Both the position numbers and the translations under genes were made by a program. The notes under the pieces were generated by a model. It did not search any database, was not told the origin of the DNA, and was given only the letters and a program-made list of their open reading frames with translations. From positions 17,832,911-17,896,910 of the forward strand of contig CM056578.1 in assembly GCA_029721435.1 (NCBI GenBank): DNA of 64,000 nt, in the 5' to 3' direction. Positions within the stretch are counted from its first letter, which is position 1. Each line of letters opens with the position of its first letter. This DNA is from Gymnothorax reevesii (taxonomy: Eukaryota; Chordata; Actinopteri; Anguilliformes; Muraenidae). Shown piece by piece: positions 39,595 through 52,310 of the stretch.

Positions 39595-41140
39595 TGATGC
39601 CCCCCTCCAGAGACAGATGTATCGGGTAGAAGGAACGTTCCAGTTCTGTTTCATTCGGAATAATTCCCGTTGACCGCGTCCATACAACATTTAAATCTCG
39701 TAAATGAAACTGAACACTTCAGAACGGTCTCGAGTGTCTTTATTTCTTTGATATCGCATCATTTTAAGCTGCGCAACCGCGGCCAACATTCGAAGAATAC
39801 AACCGACCTTACTTTTACGCTTAGCTTTGTATCTCATTCTTATTGTCCGATCAATGTATTTCAGTTATAGAGGAAAGTTAAGACACTGGGGAATGGGATA
39901 AGAAACGAGTCTGTCAACACATCGTTACCGGGGAAGCTTCACGAGGACGTGAACTATAACTGTAGAGTTACGCAGATGAATCTGAGTATATCATTGAGTG
40001 ACTGGCTATCGACACCAGTACTTCGGTGGATAGAAGGGAGCGCTGAATTTGTCGATGGAGGAATCTAAGCGTTAATCCATGGGAGGGAACTACGCATATT
40101 TTGTGTGTGATGATTGTAACTGACAGTAGAATGTGAGAGAAGCAATACTATGTCGGATTTTTTTCTTCACAAAACGTATTTTTTTAACCACTAATTGGAA
40201 TACTGTTGGCTCACTGTAGCTAAAATGGTTGCTACAGAGTAGTACGTTTTTTTTCTGTCGCAAGTGATAATTTTTTAAAACTACTGGATCGACACTATGG
40301 GCAAGGTTATTGACCAGTTTGCACATCAGGCTTAGCTGAGGAGTTTAATCCATGCTACTCCTGAAAAACAGGGATTGGAGGGAACTTCTCCATACTATAA
40401 ATCGCGTTTCAGCTCTGCCTGCTTGTGAATATCCAATAGCTGATCCGGGGGTGCCATCTTGTGGTCGAGTACTGTAACTTAAGTGCTTACATTTGCATGT
40501 CTATAGACGCGAGCGTCTACATCTGCAGAAAGGGGTTAACAGTACAATAGACTGCTTTAATTCATTGCTTAATCCATTCACGTTCACTTGAATTTCCTAT
40601 TAAGTGGGTTAAAAATGAGAAAACTCATTTTTGTCCATATCACAGAACCCTGTAATAAATATTCTGTATCTGTTGGAAGCAGCATTTTATTGAGGCAACA
40701 TCACACTTCTTGGCGTAAAATATTAAAACCCAGGAAGCCTTTAACATCAAATAGAAGAAAATACCTAGATCTTGTGCATAATTTTATGCACATTTCTCAG
40801 TGATTCAGCTGGACATATTTGGGATCTTTGGAAACCTTGGGATCTAAAGCAAATTCATCTGATAAACCAATATACAGGTCTGCTGAGTTGAGGAGGTTAC
40901 GAGCCGAGTAGGAACAAAAAACCAGCAAACGCTACAACTCTCCAGGACTAGGAATAAAGACCAAAATCATCTTGGCGCCCTTCAAGGAACTGCCAAATAA
41001 CTGCCTGATGTAGGCCAAATATTCTCGCAGATCGTCTAAGCAACAGTTCAAATCTCAAAAACTCTACACTCAGTCGAGTCACTGCAAGCGACACACCAAA
41101 AAATAAATAAATAAATAAATAAATAAAAAATAGGACCAAG
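39595..41140. other. Intronic stretch without recognisable gene
   Basis: An (AAAT)n run at 41099-41130 could be the tail of a SINE-like insertion. Otherwise nothing is recognised. Confidence 0.4.
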
Positions 41141-42917
41141 GGTCCTGTAGCTAACCGGCAAGCAATCTTACAGCGAATTCTACAAGTTATGAAAATTTCA
41201 TGTGAAGTTTGACATTTGAATCAATGAAAATCAAAGTCAAGGTCACCAAATAAAAGTTCACGTACATTGAAAGACCTTTTGTAGTACAATCCTAAGCTCT
41301 GAAGCAGTTTTGGTGATACAAATCATTGAATACATATTGACATATTATAATATGTCAATTGTGAACTTTAAAGGTCACAGAATGTCAAGTTGTGGTCAGC
41401 AAATGGACTTCATATATGACTTTCTAAATGTCTCTGTAGAAACCCTGGCTTAATCGGTGACCATTTCGGTGATAAAAGTCATTGTAATTTTACTGTCGAG
41501 TTTGACCCTCAAAGGTCACTGACAGTCAAGTTGAATGTCAGCAAATGAAAGTCGATAAGTGACTTCCTAGATGTCAGTAACAAAAACCGAGGCTCCATCT
41601 GTGACCATTTTAGTGATAAGTCAAGTGAAGTTTGACCTTCAAAGGTAACCGAAGGTCAAGTTCAAGGCCACCAAATGAAACTTCATGTTTGACTTCCCGT
41701 ACATCTCCAATATAAACCGAAACTATCTGTTATAATTTTGCTGATATAAGGCATTGAAATTTCACTGTGAAGGTTGGGTATTCAAGGTCACTGAAGGTCA
41801 AGTTCAAGTTCAAGTCACCAAATGAAACTTCATACATGACTTCCTATATGCCTGCAACACAAACCTAAGCTCCATCTGTAATAGTTTAGGTGATAGGAGT
41901 CATTGAAATTTCACTATGTGAAGTTTGAACTTCAAAAGGTCGCCGAAGGTAAGTTCAAGGCCACCAAATGAAAGTTCATACATGACTTTCTCTAAGTGTT
42001 CAATGCACATATGTTCCCAATCTTTAACATTTTCAAAAAAACTGTCACATTTTGCTTGACCTCAAGTTTGATCTTTCAAGGTCATCTGAGGTCAACTTTA
42101 ACACAGCCAAAATATAGGTCATATATTACTTCCTGTATGTCAGTAATACAAACTTAATCTCCATCTGCAACCATTTAGCTTCCACAGGCAATTTGGCCCA
42201 TTCTCCATAAGACCCAATGTTAAAGTACAGCGCCCCCACTAGACCCACTTCTGTCGATTCAATCAAAATGGCACTCGCACGGTACATAAAGTGTATCAAG
42301 GTGAGTTGATAGCCAGATTCAGAAAAAAGTTATCAAGACAGTTTTTGAGAAAATTTTTTTTAAAATTTCAAGTCATATCTTTTAACAATGTTAATTTTTC
42401 CCTGACCTCAAGTCTGACCTTTCAAAGTCATCTGTGGTCAAATTTAATTTTGCCGAAATATAGGTCATACATGACTTCCTATATGTCGATAATACAAACT
42501 TAATCTCGATCTGCAACCATTCGGCGTCCACAGGCCGTGTTCCATATTCATCAAGTACAGCACCCCCAATAGACCGACTTCCATCGATTCAATCAAAATA
42601 GCGCTCGCACTGTACATTGACGGTACCGAGGTAAGTTGATTGCCTGATTTAGAAAAAAATTTATCATGCAGTTTTTGAGAAATAATTCTTTTAAATTTCT
42701 AAGTCCTATCTTTAACATTGGAGCCAAAATTTCAAGGGCCCATAAAACGGACAAAAATTATCCAATCAAAAATCCGAGAAAAACGACTGGAGATATGGTC
42801 TAGTAGTAGGTTATTGCAAATTTACACGAAAATTCATCTGGCCAAAAAAAGATAAAAAATGTTCCGGACGACAGACGACGGACGCCACGACAATAGCTTA
42901 ACGGCTCATAGGGCCGG
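41141..42917. repeat. Diverged tandem array rich in AGGTCA motifs
   Basis: At least six degenerate units of about 140 bp (41190-42000) share GTGAAGTTTGACCTTCAAAG, GAAGGTCAAGTTCAAGG, CACCAAATGAAAGTTCAT and CATGACTTCCTATATGTC. Two longer related units follow at about 42040-42350 and 42400-42720. AGGTCA, often as TCAAGGTCA, occurs repeatedly (for example near 41239, 41378, 41789, 42079 and 42114). The array ends with GACAGACGACGGACGCCACG and GGGCCGGTAAGCTAAA. A partly inverted GTAGCTAACCGGC lies near its left end, so it may be the body of a mobile element. Confidence 0.7.
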
Positions 42918-43253
42918 TAAGCTAAAAATACAAACTCATGCAAACTAACTGCTGTAAAACAGTAATAGAGCTAAACTCGAGAATATTTAGAATATTTCTG
43001 CTGCATTTTCCAGCAGCATAAAAAAACAAACTGCACTTTATTCAAGAGAGACAAATGTGCTAATTGAGAGAACCACAGTCTCGCTCCAGGGGGGGGGGAA
43101 ACTCTGGCTGCGTTCTGATAGTCTTTTTTGCTGAGGAAAGTTCCTACCTCCTAAAAAATGACCTGGAATTACTAACATGGCAGCCATATCTGTACTCAAA
43201 TTCTGGAGTAAGGTGCTTCAATGCTTCCTAACTGATCACCCTTAGCATAGGGA
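42918..43253. other. Gene-free intronic stretch
   Basis: Contains a G run at about 43088-43098. Nothing else is recognised. Confidence 0.4.
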
Positions 43254-43474
43254 AGGGGAGACTGGGGTCCGATGAACCATGGGGACCAATGAGCCATATC
43301 ACTATTTTTCGATCAATCGATGACAGAGCTGCTTAATATAGGTGAAATATTTCACCACTGACTGATGAGTCATGGAGATAAATGAGCCATATCACTATTT
43401 TGCCCATTGTAAACACCTTTGGCATCAATTGATCGCAAAATAGTGATATGGCTCATCGGACCCCAGTCTCCCCT
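43254..43474. mobile_element. Foldback MITE
   Basis: A 221-bp element with perfect outer ends AGGGGAGACTGGGGTCC / GGACCCCAGTCTCCCCT. The arms extend through ATGAGCCATATCACTATTTT and its complement. No coding capacity. Class unassigned. Confidence 0.8.
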
Positions 43475-43728
43475 ACACCATCCTTTTTGAAAAGAAAGGA
43501 TATAACGCCATCCCAGCAATCCATTCAGCAGCAATATTTATAGTGACAACCATCCATTCGGCCAATCACAAAATTAAATGAACATAACTGCCGAGAGACA
43601 TGATCATATCGCCAGCTGCAAGTGCATTCGGCTTCTCTCATTTACATTGTTGTCTTCCTAAGCCGTTATGAATTCCTCTTTACAACTTTCCTCAACTTCA
43701 TGACATTTTTCCATCGAGGTAAAAGAAA

Positions 43729-43930
43729 AGATAAGATAAGATAAGATATACTTTATTGAACCCCGTGGGGTAATTTGTCCTCTGCATTTGACCCATCCTA
43801 TAGTTAGGAGCAGTGGGCAGCCACAGAGCAGCGCCCGGGGACCAACTCCAGTTCTAAGGCCAGTTCCTTGGTCAGGGGCACTGGTTGGAGTGTTCCTATG
43901 GGGCATGTTTTTGTGGCAAGGAATTAGATG
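43729..43930. repeat. Dispersed retrotransposon-tail-like repeat, copy 2, with (GATAA)n
   Basis: A short AGATA/AAGAT run (43730-43750) is followed by CTTTATTGAACCCCGTGGGG, CTCTGCATTTGACCCATCC and GGAGCAGTGGGCAGCC, parallel to 19560-19860. Confidence 0.55.
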
Positions 43931-44047
43931 ATAAGAAGTTGCATCCTAACCATTTGAATGCAGCCCCGATTTTTAAAGATGGAGTGTCATGCCAAAATAG
44001 GGAGTACAATTCATATAGCTAGGGACGGGCTAAGTATCGCTGTAAAC

Positions 44048-44248
44048 CAGCGGGTCTTGACCTTATCCAGAAAATGCCACTGACAGCAAGCTTTCATTCA
44101 ACCAATCAGTTACATACCCGATACCACAAATCAGGGTCTTTACCAATGACGCTAGGTACTGATCGGTAGAGTCAAGCGACTAACTGCAAGGCTGGAATGA
44201 CAGTTTGCACCCGCAAAGGCACTTTCTGGATCAGGTTGAGAACCCCTG
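44048..44248. mobile_element. hAT-like MITE, decayed
   Basis: The left end CAGCGGGTCTTGACCTTATC followed by CAGAAAATGCC is complemented by GGCACTTTCTGGATCAGGTT followed by GAGAACCCCTG. About 200 bp, with CAG ends. No convincing 8-bp duplication survives. Confidence 0.55.
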
Positions 44249-44590
44249 GTGCAGGGATCCTGACTTTTCTGCCCTTGAATCTAGATCCATCCCATGTTTC
44301 CTTGCCGCCCCAGTAAAACACTGAACGATGAGGAGTTTTTCCGACATCGCGGGCTGGGATTCTGGTCATTTGTGTTATCATAGCTCCGGTACGACGTAAA
44401 TTAGGCTGTGATGTCAATAAAAAAAAAAAATTCTGTTTATGAGATCGCATCATGGTAGAAATTTGGGCAAAAAATAGGCCATGATCATAGAAATTGCTCA
44501 TTTCCCCAGGCCTGCAACAAAATTCAACCTGAATATGCCCAATCAGGTCAGTAGCCTAAGTTTTACCTGATTTTCATGTTTCTTTTGAAG

Positions 44591-45087
44591 CAGGGCAGCT
44601 CAATCTTGTTTGTGGAGATCCATCATCCTGTAGGATTTCACTCCAGCCCTAATAAGGCAGAAGTAAAGGCTAACAGTGGACTGCAACAGCTCTGTCTGCC
44701 GCAGCTCCATACGCCTTAAAGGTTGATCTGTAGCCCTCACACCCTGCTGATCTTATGAGAACATAATCACATAACCTCCACAACACAATCAATTCAGCTA
44801 CCCTCCATGAGGACTAACCACATTTCATTTAGTCAAAATGGATCTACTCCTATGTAGTGCATTCGAGAAGTGCTTGATGGATGGACGGTGCGACACACGG
44901 ATAACCAAAAAAAGAGCATGTCTTCCATGCAACGTGCGCTGCAGAGGCATAAAAACAAAGCCCACCTCATTCAACCGCTGTAGACCACAACGAACAATAA
45001 ATTAGTACAATCGGGTGTGCCAAATTAGGGTTGGAATTCAAATCTAAAAGATTGTAGATCTACTGGAACGGGGTTGGAGCAGACCTG
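44591..45087. mobile_element. hAT-like foldback element
   Basis: The left end CAGGGCAGCTCAATCTTG with GGATTTCACTCCAGCCCTAA is mirrored at 45023-45087 by ATTAGGGTTGGAATTC and GGAGCAGACCTG. The flanks TTTTGAAG and CTTTCAAG agree at 6 of 8 positions, which would fit a decayed 8-bp duplication. The text resembles a common non-autonomous hAT family of fish. Confidence 0.55.
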
Positions 45088-45883
45088 CTTTCAAGCATGT
45101 TCTGTTTAAACTAGGGGGGGGGAAAAAAAAAAAAAACTGCTCTCTGGTCCACAGGTAAACATTCACCTGAACAGTCGCTTCAGAGACACGAGGGAATCGT
45201 TCCGTACACCGATTCTCAATTTCTGCAGTACTGCTTCTCTGTTTCAATTCCAAAAACTCAAGGACGGGGTCCAAATGTTCCCAAGAGAACTGATCAGAGC
45301 AACACTCAGCACTGTGAAATCATCTTTTCCTCTCTTTTTCTTTTTATATGAAGCCTATATTCAGCAGTGCTCAACAATAGCTCTAAAACCACAGATCGTA
45401 AGCAAGGCTGTCACCACTTTCTCAGCATTCGCTCCCAGCTTTCTTGAAGAGCAAAAAGCAATGTAACAATTAGTCTAGTATATTACTATGACAACCTCCT
45501 TGAACTGACAGGCCACAGGCCAAGCGTTAACACACTCTTATTCTCCCCTCCTGTTTGCCAGCCAAGCTGAGCACCCACAGCTCCTGAGATTTGCTTTTAC
45601 CAACTCAGTCATACGAAATACGAGGAAAGGATCGCCCCGCTGACGGCAAGTCCATCTCCCTGAAGCATCAGCCTATCATCATTACCTGACAGTTAGAAGA
45701 AACTTAGTTAATTAGATAAAGCAGGGCCCAAGCCCTCCTGGAGTATGGTAGGGTCAAGGGTCTTGCTCAAGGGCCCTCAAGAGCTGCAATGATCTTATTG
45801 GGTCATTCCACAACATTTTCCATATTGCGAAGATGACGTTTAGAAATTTACAGTGGACATTTTGCAAGTAATTTGTTAACACC
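45088..45883. other. Gene-free intronic stretch
   Basis: No gene seen. Confidence 0.4.
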
Positions 45884-47115
45884 TACAGTACAGGCCAAAA
45901 GTCTGGACACAGCTTCTCATTCAATGCGTTTCCTTTTTTTTCCATGACTATTTACATTGCAGATTCTCACTGAAGGCATCAAAACTATGAATGAACACAT
46001 ACGGAATTATGTATGTATGTAAAGGCCCAGTCACACAGCGAAAACGCATGAATTACGCACAGATTTTCATTTCTGCGCGGAGCGTACGTCGTATGCGTAA
46101 TTCGTAGGTGGAACGGACGTGGACTGTCAGTGATTGTAAGTGGATGTGCGTCGAAGGCGGTTTGTGCGTGATTTTGAGTTTTGAACGGTTCAAAAATTTT
46201 CCGACGCACAACTGTGCGTTGGTGTGCGTAATTCATGAGTCGGCATGCGTAGTTTATGCATCGAGTATGCGTAACTATGCGCGGGACACTCGTCGGCCGT
46301 CAGTGCTTATGCGTCAGAACTGGTTTGAATCCGCGCACGTCCACGTCCGTCCACTGATGCCCCACGTTCATATCACGCATGAAACGCGCATGTATCACGT
46401 TCATTCCACTGACATCCACTGACAATACGTGAAGCGTTCGTGTTTGGACGTGCTCCGCCGGTGATTCATGCGTCGGGTGTGCGTCGAATGTTCGTGGAAT
46501 ACTGCACCATGTTTGCTATTATGCGTCGACGTGCGCGATATGTCAGTGATTGTAAGTGATACATGCGTGGTTCATGCGCGATTCATCCGAGATTTCTACC
46601 CCCGACACCCCGAAAAATTGGTCAATTTCTCAACGCACAAGCACGCACAAACCCAATCTGTGCGTGATTTGTGAGTGATTCGTGCGTGATCGGCTGTGTG
46701 ACTGGGCCTTAACAGTTGTCCAATAGGGCTGTCGGCTGTGCATCAACCTGACTTCTGCACAACACAACTGATGGCCTCAACCCCATTGATAAGGCAAGAA
46801 ATTCCACTGATTAAGCCTGACAAGGCACACCTGTGAGGTGAAAACCATTTCAGGTGACGACCTCTTGAAGCTCATCAAGAGAATGCCAAGAGTGTGTAAA
46901 GCAGTAATCAGAGCAAAGGGTGGCTACTTTGAAGAAACTAGAATATAAGACATGTTTTCAGTTACAGGTATTTCACACTTTGTTGTTAAGTACATAATTC
47001 CACATGTTCATTCATAGTTTTGATGCCTTCAGTGAGAATCTATAACGTAAATAGTCATGAAAATAAAGGAAACGCATTGAATGAGAAGGTGTCCAAATTT
47101 TTGGCCTGTACTGTA
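45884..47115 (+). mobile_element. Internally deleted Tc1-like element, interrupted by a MITE
   Basis: Terminal repeats of about 130 bp start TACAGTACAGGCCAAAAGTC (45884) and end with the complement (47115). They remain matched through CTCATTCAATGCGTTTCC and TTCACTGAAGGCATCAAAAC-type text. TA stands at both edges. Without the MITE at 46023-46709 the element is only about 540 bp. It keeps the very end of a Tc1 transposase on the plus strand (about 46868-46945, ending GGYFEETRI and stop), with nearly the whole gene deleted. Confidence 0.85.
46023..46709. mobile_element. PIF/Harbinger-type MITE, copy 2 (complete)
   Basis: A 687-bp element. The ends AGGCCCAGTCACACAGC and GCTGTGTGACTGGGCCT are perfect inverted repeats, flanked by the 3-bp duplication TAA (46020-46022 and 46710-46712), as expected for the TWA target of PIF/Harbinger. 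The interior is rich in CpG and TGCGT. It is inserted in the left arm of the Tc1 derivative. It is nearly identical to the copy at 1-598 except for a few substitutions and small indels, so the family was active recently. Confidence 0.85.
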
Positions 47116-49119
47116 CATGTGTTTGTGTCAGACTTAAGTTTACCCAAAAGTTGATGTGTACTACTATTTTGAATTTGCCAGATTTAAATACAATATGAAT
47201 GACAAAGAAGACACTACCATTGTTGAGACAACTTCAGAGAATCATAAATTTTGGCAGACAAAGTTTGTTTTGAAATCCCTCTGAATTTTCTGGAAATGTT
47301 AGATCTTGCAGTGAGATAGTGTGTCTAGGCAATTAATGTGAATTTCAAAGGGGAGACAACTCATCCTCCATTTGTAATATTTTAAAAGTAATCAGAGAAG
47401 TTCCATAGCAAAGACGGCAAATTTCGTCCAAAATACTGTGGAATGGAGGTACTTAAGCTGTACTTGGGCTTGAACCTGCTAATGAGACATTTAAGCCCCC
47501 ACTAACAACCACCTGCACTGTCCTGTTAGCCTGCTGACCGCAGCAATCACTGCCATAGCCAGGGTTTGAGTCCCCATTACCCGACAGGTTCTGAGGACCT
47601 TCCACTCCAACTGAAAATGCACACTATTTACTACATAACAACTACATTCTTGAAACTTTCAACCAGCCAATCTGTCCTGGAGCAATGCAGGGTTCAGGGG
47701 TTTTGCATAAGGGTCAAAACAGCTTCACTAGTCTTACCGTGGCCACAAATCCCTTAACCTAAACCTGCTGATGAGTAAGCATCACACACCTCCACCTTTA
47801 CGACTGCATTTGCGCATTTCATATCCAGAATAATTTCAGAGATATGTGACAGCAACAGCCAGGATGACTCCAACAGTACTACATGATGCAATAACAATGG
47901 TAGCACATGCAATTACATCTTAAAGATATCAATCCTGGCTACAAAAGGCAAAAATTTGTCTAAAAAGGACTGCCATCGCAACAGAAAAGAGGTGTTTGTA
48001 ATGGAATTACAGCCAAAGAACACCATGTTAAACATTAAAAATGGCAAAGAAAAAAAATAAATGCATTATGAAAGAGGCGAAGGACAGTATGTGACTGAGG
48101 CAGAACTAACTGTTCAGAACAAAATAAATTTTCATTAAAATGGAGGTAATAAGAAATATGGCCTCACTGATCGACCATAACAACAGCTAACATGGTGCCT
48201 CTCCTTCACTGAGGGTGTACGAGTACAGAAGAAATGAGGAACATGGCTTGAGGGGGTCCAGCATGGTCAGTGATACAAATCTATGCGTAAACGTTGGCCT
48301 CTCAAACGCATTTCTGAAAATGTGCATTTTAATACACAACTGTGTACCGACTGTATGCAACCACACCCATAGGAACCCATCCCGCTACACCCTACAGTGG
48401 GAGGGGAGAAAGTGTAAACACGACCAGTAAACCTCAGAGCTACAAAGCACTGAACACTGCAGACTGCGGCTGCCTTCTCACACGCAGGGCCGGACAGAAA
48501 CACCTAAATCTTGAAAAGAACAGGCCGTCCTTGCAAGCTCTTTTTGTCCTGCACCAATTAAAGCACAACAGTCACAATTTCAACAAGCCATGCTTTCCTC
48601 CATAAGCCCCCACTTTGCTCCCAGAGGACAATGTGACCCGTAAGCGGCCCAGAAGTGTGGAGGTGTCAGGAGGGAAATGGGTTGCTGTCGACCCCCCCCA
48701 CCACCCCAAGCCTAGCTAATTACTGCCCATGGACCTCCAGGCCTTAATCCTTCTATTATGTGTGAGGTCAAACTGACCCCCTTCAGTATTTACAGTCTCT
48801 AAAAAGCTAACATACTTCTTCAGCTAATTTTTTTCCCCAGACTTCATGGGGACAAAATGAAATTAACCCAAAAAAGTATTCATTTCATGAGCTGCACACA
48901 TGGAGTACAAGCATCTTTGTTGTTGGGTTCATTTTGATCCAAAGGTCTACTGTTGTATAAAACCATTATTTTGATCTTGTTTTGTTGCGTTCACCAATAC
49001 TGAAGGCATCGTCTCATCTATTCGCCATAGTCACACATAATCAATATGTGCTACATAAGGGGAGGATGAGGGCGTCATGTTTAATTTTCTGAGCGATGAA
49101 AGTGGTCAGTAGAAATGCC
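47116..49119. other. Gene-free intronic stretch
   Basis: A tail-like text near 47690-47750 resembles LINE/SINE tails only weakly. Nothing else is recognised. Confidence 0.4.
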
Positions 49120-49570
49120 TTAAAGGAGAATTCCGGTGTGAAATTGACTTGGGGTGTATTGAAACATGATAACGAGTGCTAACCTTTGTCGAAAACCCTA
49201 CCCCCGCACACACGCAACATTTCGAAATAAATGGCTTTTTAGCCGTAGCTCCCAAATAGACTGACAATGTAGTGAATCAGGCATAGCGTTGCCATGCAAA
49301 GCAATCGCTATTTTTTCCCATCATTAACAAGGCCCAAAGTAACTCCACACTTCATTGATGGAATTCAGAGGGCCCTGACATTAAAAACGGAGCACTGAGA
49401 GCTTTGAAAATGCACAGGTAGTTTATTAAAAAGACTGTTTATGCAAACAGTACCTTGAGGTAGCTTCCAGTCACCTCCATCTTGAAAGCCACGATAAGTC
49501 GTTGACGAGCACGAATGAATAGGAAGGATAGGGGAACAGATTATAATCTATTCGTTTGTGCTCGTCAATC
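49120..49570. repeat. Dispersed repeat beginning TTAAAGGAGAATTCCGG
   Basis: The opening TTAAAGGAGAATTCCGGTGT followed by GAAATTGACTTGGGGTGTAT belongs to a text I recall as a common fish repeat. A hairpin closes the region: GACGAGCACGAATGAATA (49504-49521) against TATTCGTTTGTGCTCGTC (49549-49566). Class unassigned. Confidence 0.5.
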
Positions 49571-50899
49571 GTGCTCGTTAATTTAAAAAAAAATAATTTG
49601 TATTATATCTATTCAGAAATGTAATAATGGATAACGTTGACAGATCATATGCGAAGCACAAATCAGCAGTGCTCTTGAAGGATGCCAATGTGAAACTGTG
49701 TATAAAGTCAAATTTGAGCATGTCATCAGAGAGTGCAAACTTCATATTTTTTTCCTCAGAGGAGTCCTATAGAAGTTCCATTTACAGGTAAAATTGTTTT
49801 ATCCTGCACATATGGCTTCAGACTGAAATAATTTGTCGAACGACGCTTACTTTCTTCATGGAGAGATCATATCAAACCTAAAAAGGCTTGATTAAATCTG
49901 TTACTGAATATTTCAAAATACTGGAAACACTCAAGGCCACAAAAACACACTGAGGAATGACGCATAGCAGCTTAGAGAACAGCAACTTATACTCCCGCTT
50001 GCAAAGATGATTAATGTTGGGGGCATCAACCTCACAAAAGCAGGTCAGTTGCTACCAAAAACTCATTGGTATCCAGCACGGACCTTTTCTCACTTTACAA
50101 GGTCATGAGAATGTATTGCTTCTTTCCTTCTACATAAAATTGGCAAATTCATAATTTTCTTCATATATCAATTCCCATCATGTACTTTGCAAAAATATTG
50201 CACAGGTTTGTGCGCATGAAGTTCAGAGCGAGCTGAGGGAGGCAGCTGGATCTCTACAGTTTGAAGTCCTGTAGGTTCAGTCTTAGAGTAAACATCAGAG
50301 GATATTCTTCTGGGCCCGTATTCACAAAGCATCTTATCTTACCGCGAGGAGTACTCCTTAGTCACGCTAAAACATTTTATGTAGGAGTAAAATCTTCAGA
50401 GTTATTCACAAAGCCGCTGAGAGCAACTTTTAGGTAAGGAAACTGGTAACTCCTAGACTAGGAGTAGCCCTGAGACAGGTAAGAGTAAATCTCCATTGCC
50501 ATCGATGACATCAATTCTCATGCACAAGTCTTGGGACAATGAGCACGGTGATTGGTTGCTTGGTGACAGGGCGGTCCATTGAAAAAAATATCCCACATAC
50601 AACCCATGGAGGAAAAAAAAAAAAGAGGAAATAGCCCAAGCAGCTGGTTTGTCCGATGAAATAACAACACGTTGAGCACTCCTGATAAATGCACTATGAG
50701 CAGTCCCCACATATCACGCTCTAGGCAAATAAAAATACAAAGGAAAGAGATAGTTGTAAAAACGCCAATAGCATAAAACGAGGCAATAATGAAACGTGTC
50801 ATTTGCCCCAATACTTGGCAACTTATTACCCAATGGGAATATGTTGCAATCATTTAAATGTCGGGCTGTTCAAGTTTGTTTGCCCTAAACTGTCAGTCA

Positions 50900-52150
50900 A
50901 CTTTGTTCAGCAACACTGCAAATATCATCCTCCTCGGCAACATCATCATCATCATCACTGCTGTCGGCCGCAACGTCATCACCTGGTTGAGGTATGCTTG
51001 TTTATTGGCATAAATACTGAAGGATGGCACATATTGTAATTACTTTACTGGCTCTCTGGGCTGAGACGCACCTCCCCATGCAGCACATGAAAAAACCGGC
51101 GCTTCAGCTGCTGAATACTACACTCCATCACACTGCGTGTCGTCTCTTGTGCTCTAACATGCACCATGGAAAAGACAACAGCAGACTAAATATACTGAGC
51201 AACAAAAGAAACGCAAGTTTGCTAGTTAGTTAATGTACATTTATGGTTACTCAGACAAAGTGACCGCAAAACAAAGAAAAGTTTGATGAGTGTAAATGTG
51301 CACACGCTGGTAATAAACCAGTTACTATAATAATTGCTCGTTATTTTCCGGTCTTTTTAATTACCTTGCGTTTCTTTTGTTGTTCAGTCTATCTGTAATT
51401 TATAGTATTATGCCACCTTCACATGTAATAGGCTATACCAATGTGGCCAATAGAAACAATGACCTACCTGTTATAATTTTGTTGTGGTCCCCGTTGTGGC
51501 TTCAAGTAAGGGGTCAAGAGCCAAGGTTTGCAGGGGTAGCCACTGTCCCCTAGCAAGGGGCATCCTGCAGGTACGTAGGCCTAATGCCTGTCAAATAATT
51601 GGCATAAGCCACTTTCCATTAAAATGCGAGAGTCGTGCGTGGATCCTGGCCATTTCGCAACAATATCCAAAATATTGTATTCGGCATAAAATACTATCTG
51701 GCTGTTGATGGAATTAACTTTTTTTTTCCTTTTTACAAATACCTCTTCATTTTGGGTCGGAGGAATAATTCAAATATGGGTCCCGTCAATAGCACCGATG
51801 ATACCGGGCATACCTGAGATTGGCATGAATTCAAGTTTGATTCTATGCTGTTGGCGAATGTCCATTGGAAACCGGATAAACTGTCGGATGATATTGGGTT
51901 CACAGAGCGCATTGATTGTTTGTTGAATTGAGCGACGGTCAGATTGTGAAATCCCAAAATTGTCCGGCTGCAAAGTTGCATTTTGTCAAACATTTTATCT
52001 CGGGGCTTATTGGGTTGTGTCTCATGGTTGGAGACGTAATTCTCTCCCTCACTAAGTCAACAACAAATAAAATCCATTCACCGTCGATCCAATATCTTTT
52101 CAACAAATGCGCATCATTCAGAATTTCCAACTCATTCCATCTTTCAACAG
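50900..52150 (-). pseudogene. HARBI1-like (Harbinger) transposase, broken
   Basis: The minus strand holds the family blocks in order but in different frames. Near 52130-51990 is the N-terminal block (LKRYWIDGEW, LVRERITSPTMRHNP). At 51973-51770 is SQSDRRSIQQTINALCEP followed by GIIGAIDGTHI, carrying the first catalytic Asp. Around 51700-51480 are VNSINSQIVF, AKWPGSTHDSRI (second Asp) and [11 protein letters not shown]. After an inserted MITE come the SIQQLKRRF block (51170-51100) and an Asp-rich tail (about 50990-50930). The DDE nuclease would cut and paste DNA at TWA sites. Frameshifts, an internal stop and the MITE make it inactive. Confidence 0.85.
51191..51393. mobile_element. Mariner/Tc1-like MITE inside the Harbinger transposase
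   Basis: A 203-bp element with ends TATACTGAGCAACAAAAGAA followed by ACGCAA and its near-perfect complement (51366-51392). TA lies at the edges. It separates two parts of the Harbinger transposase and is therefore younger. Confidence 0.8.
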
Positions 52151-52310
52151 CAGCAGTTATTTTCCAATTCTTTATGAGTAGGTTTTAGCGAGTAAGTAGT
52201 CCTCTTGACTACTTTTAAGCTCTCCCAGAGTTAGGAGCTACTTTTAGGCCTAAAATGCTTTATGAACAAGTGCACCGCCTATCGGCGAATGTCGTATTGC
52301 TACGCAATAC

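Noticed and set aside
47520..47760. tRNA-like text (GGTTTGAGTCCC) suggesting a tRNA gene or tRNA-derived SINE
   Set aside because: No matching acceptor stem, anticodon arm or A box could be placed. Too weak to call.
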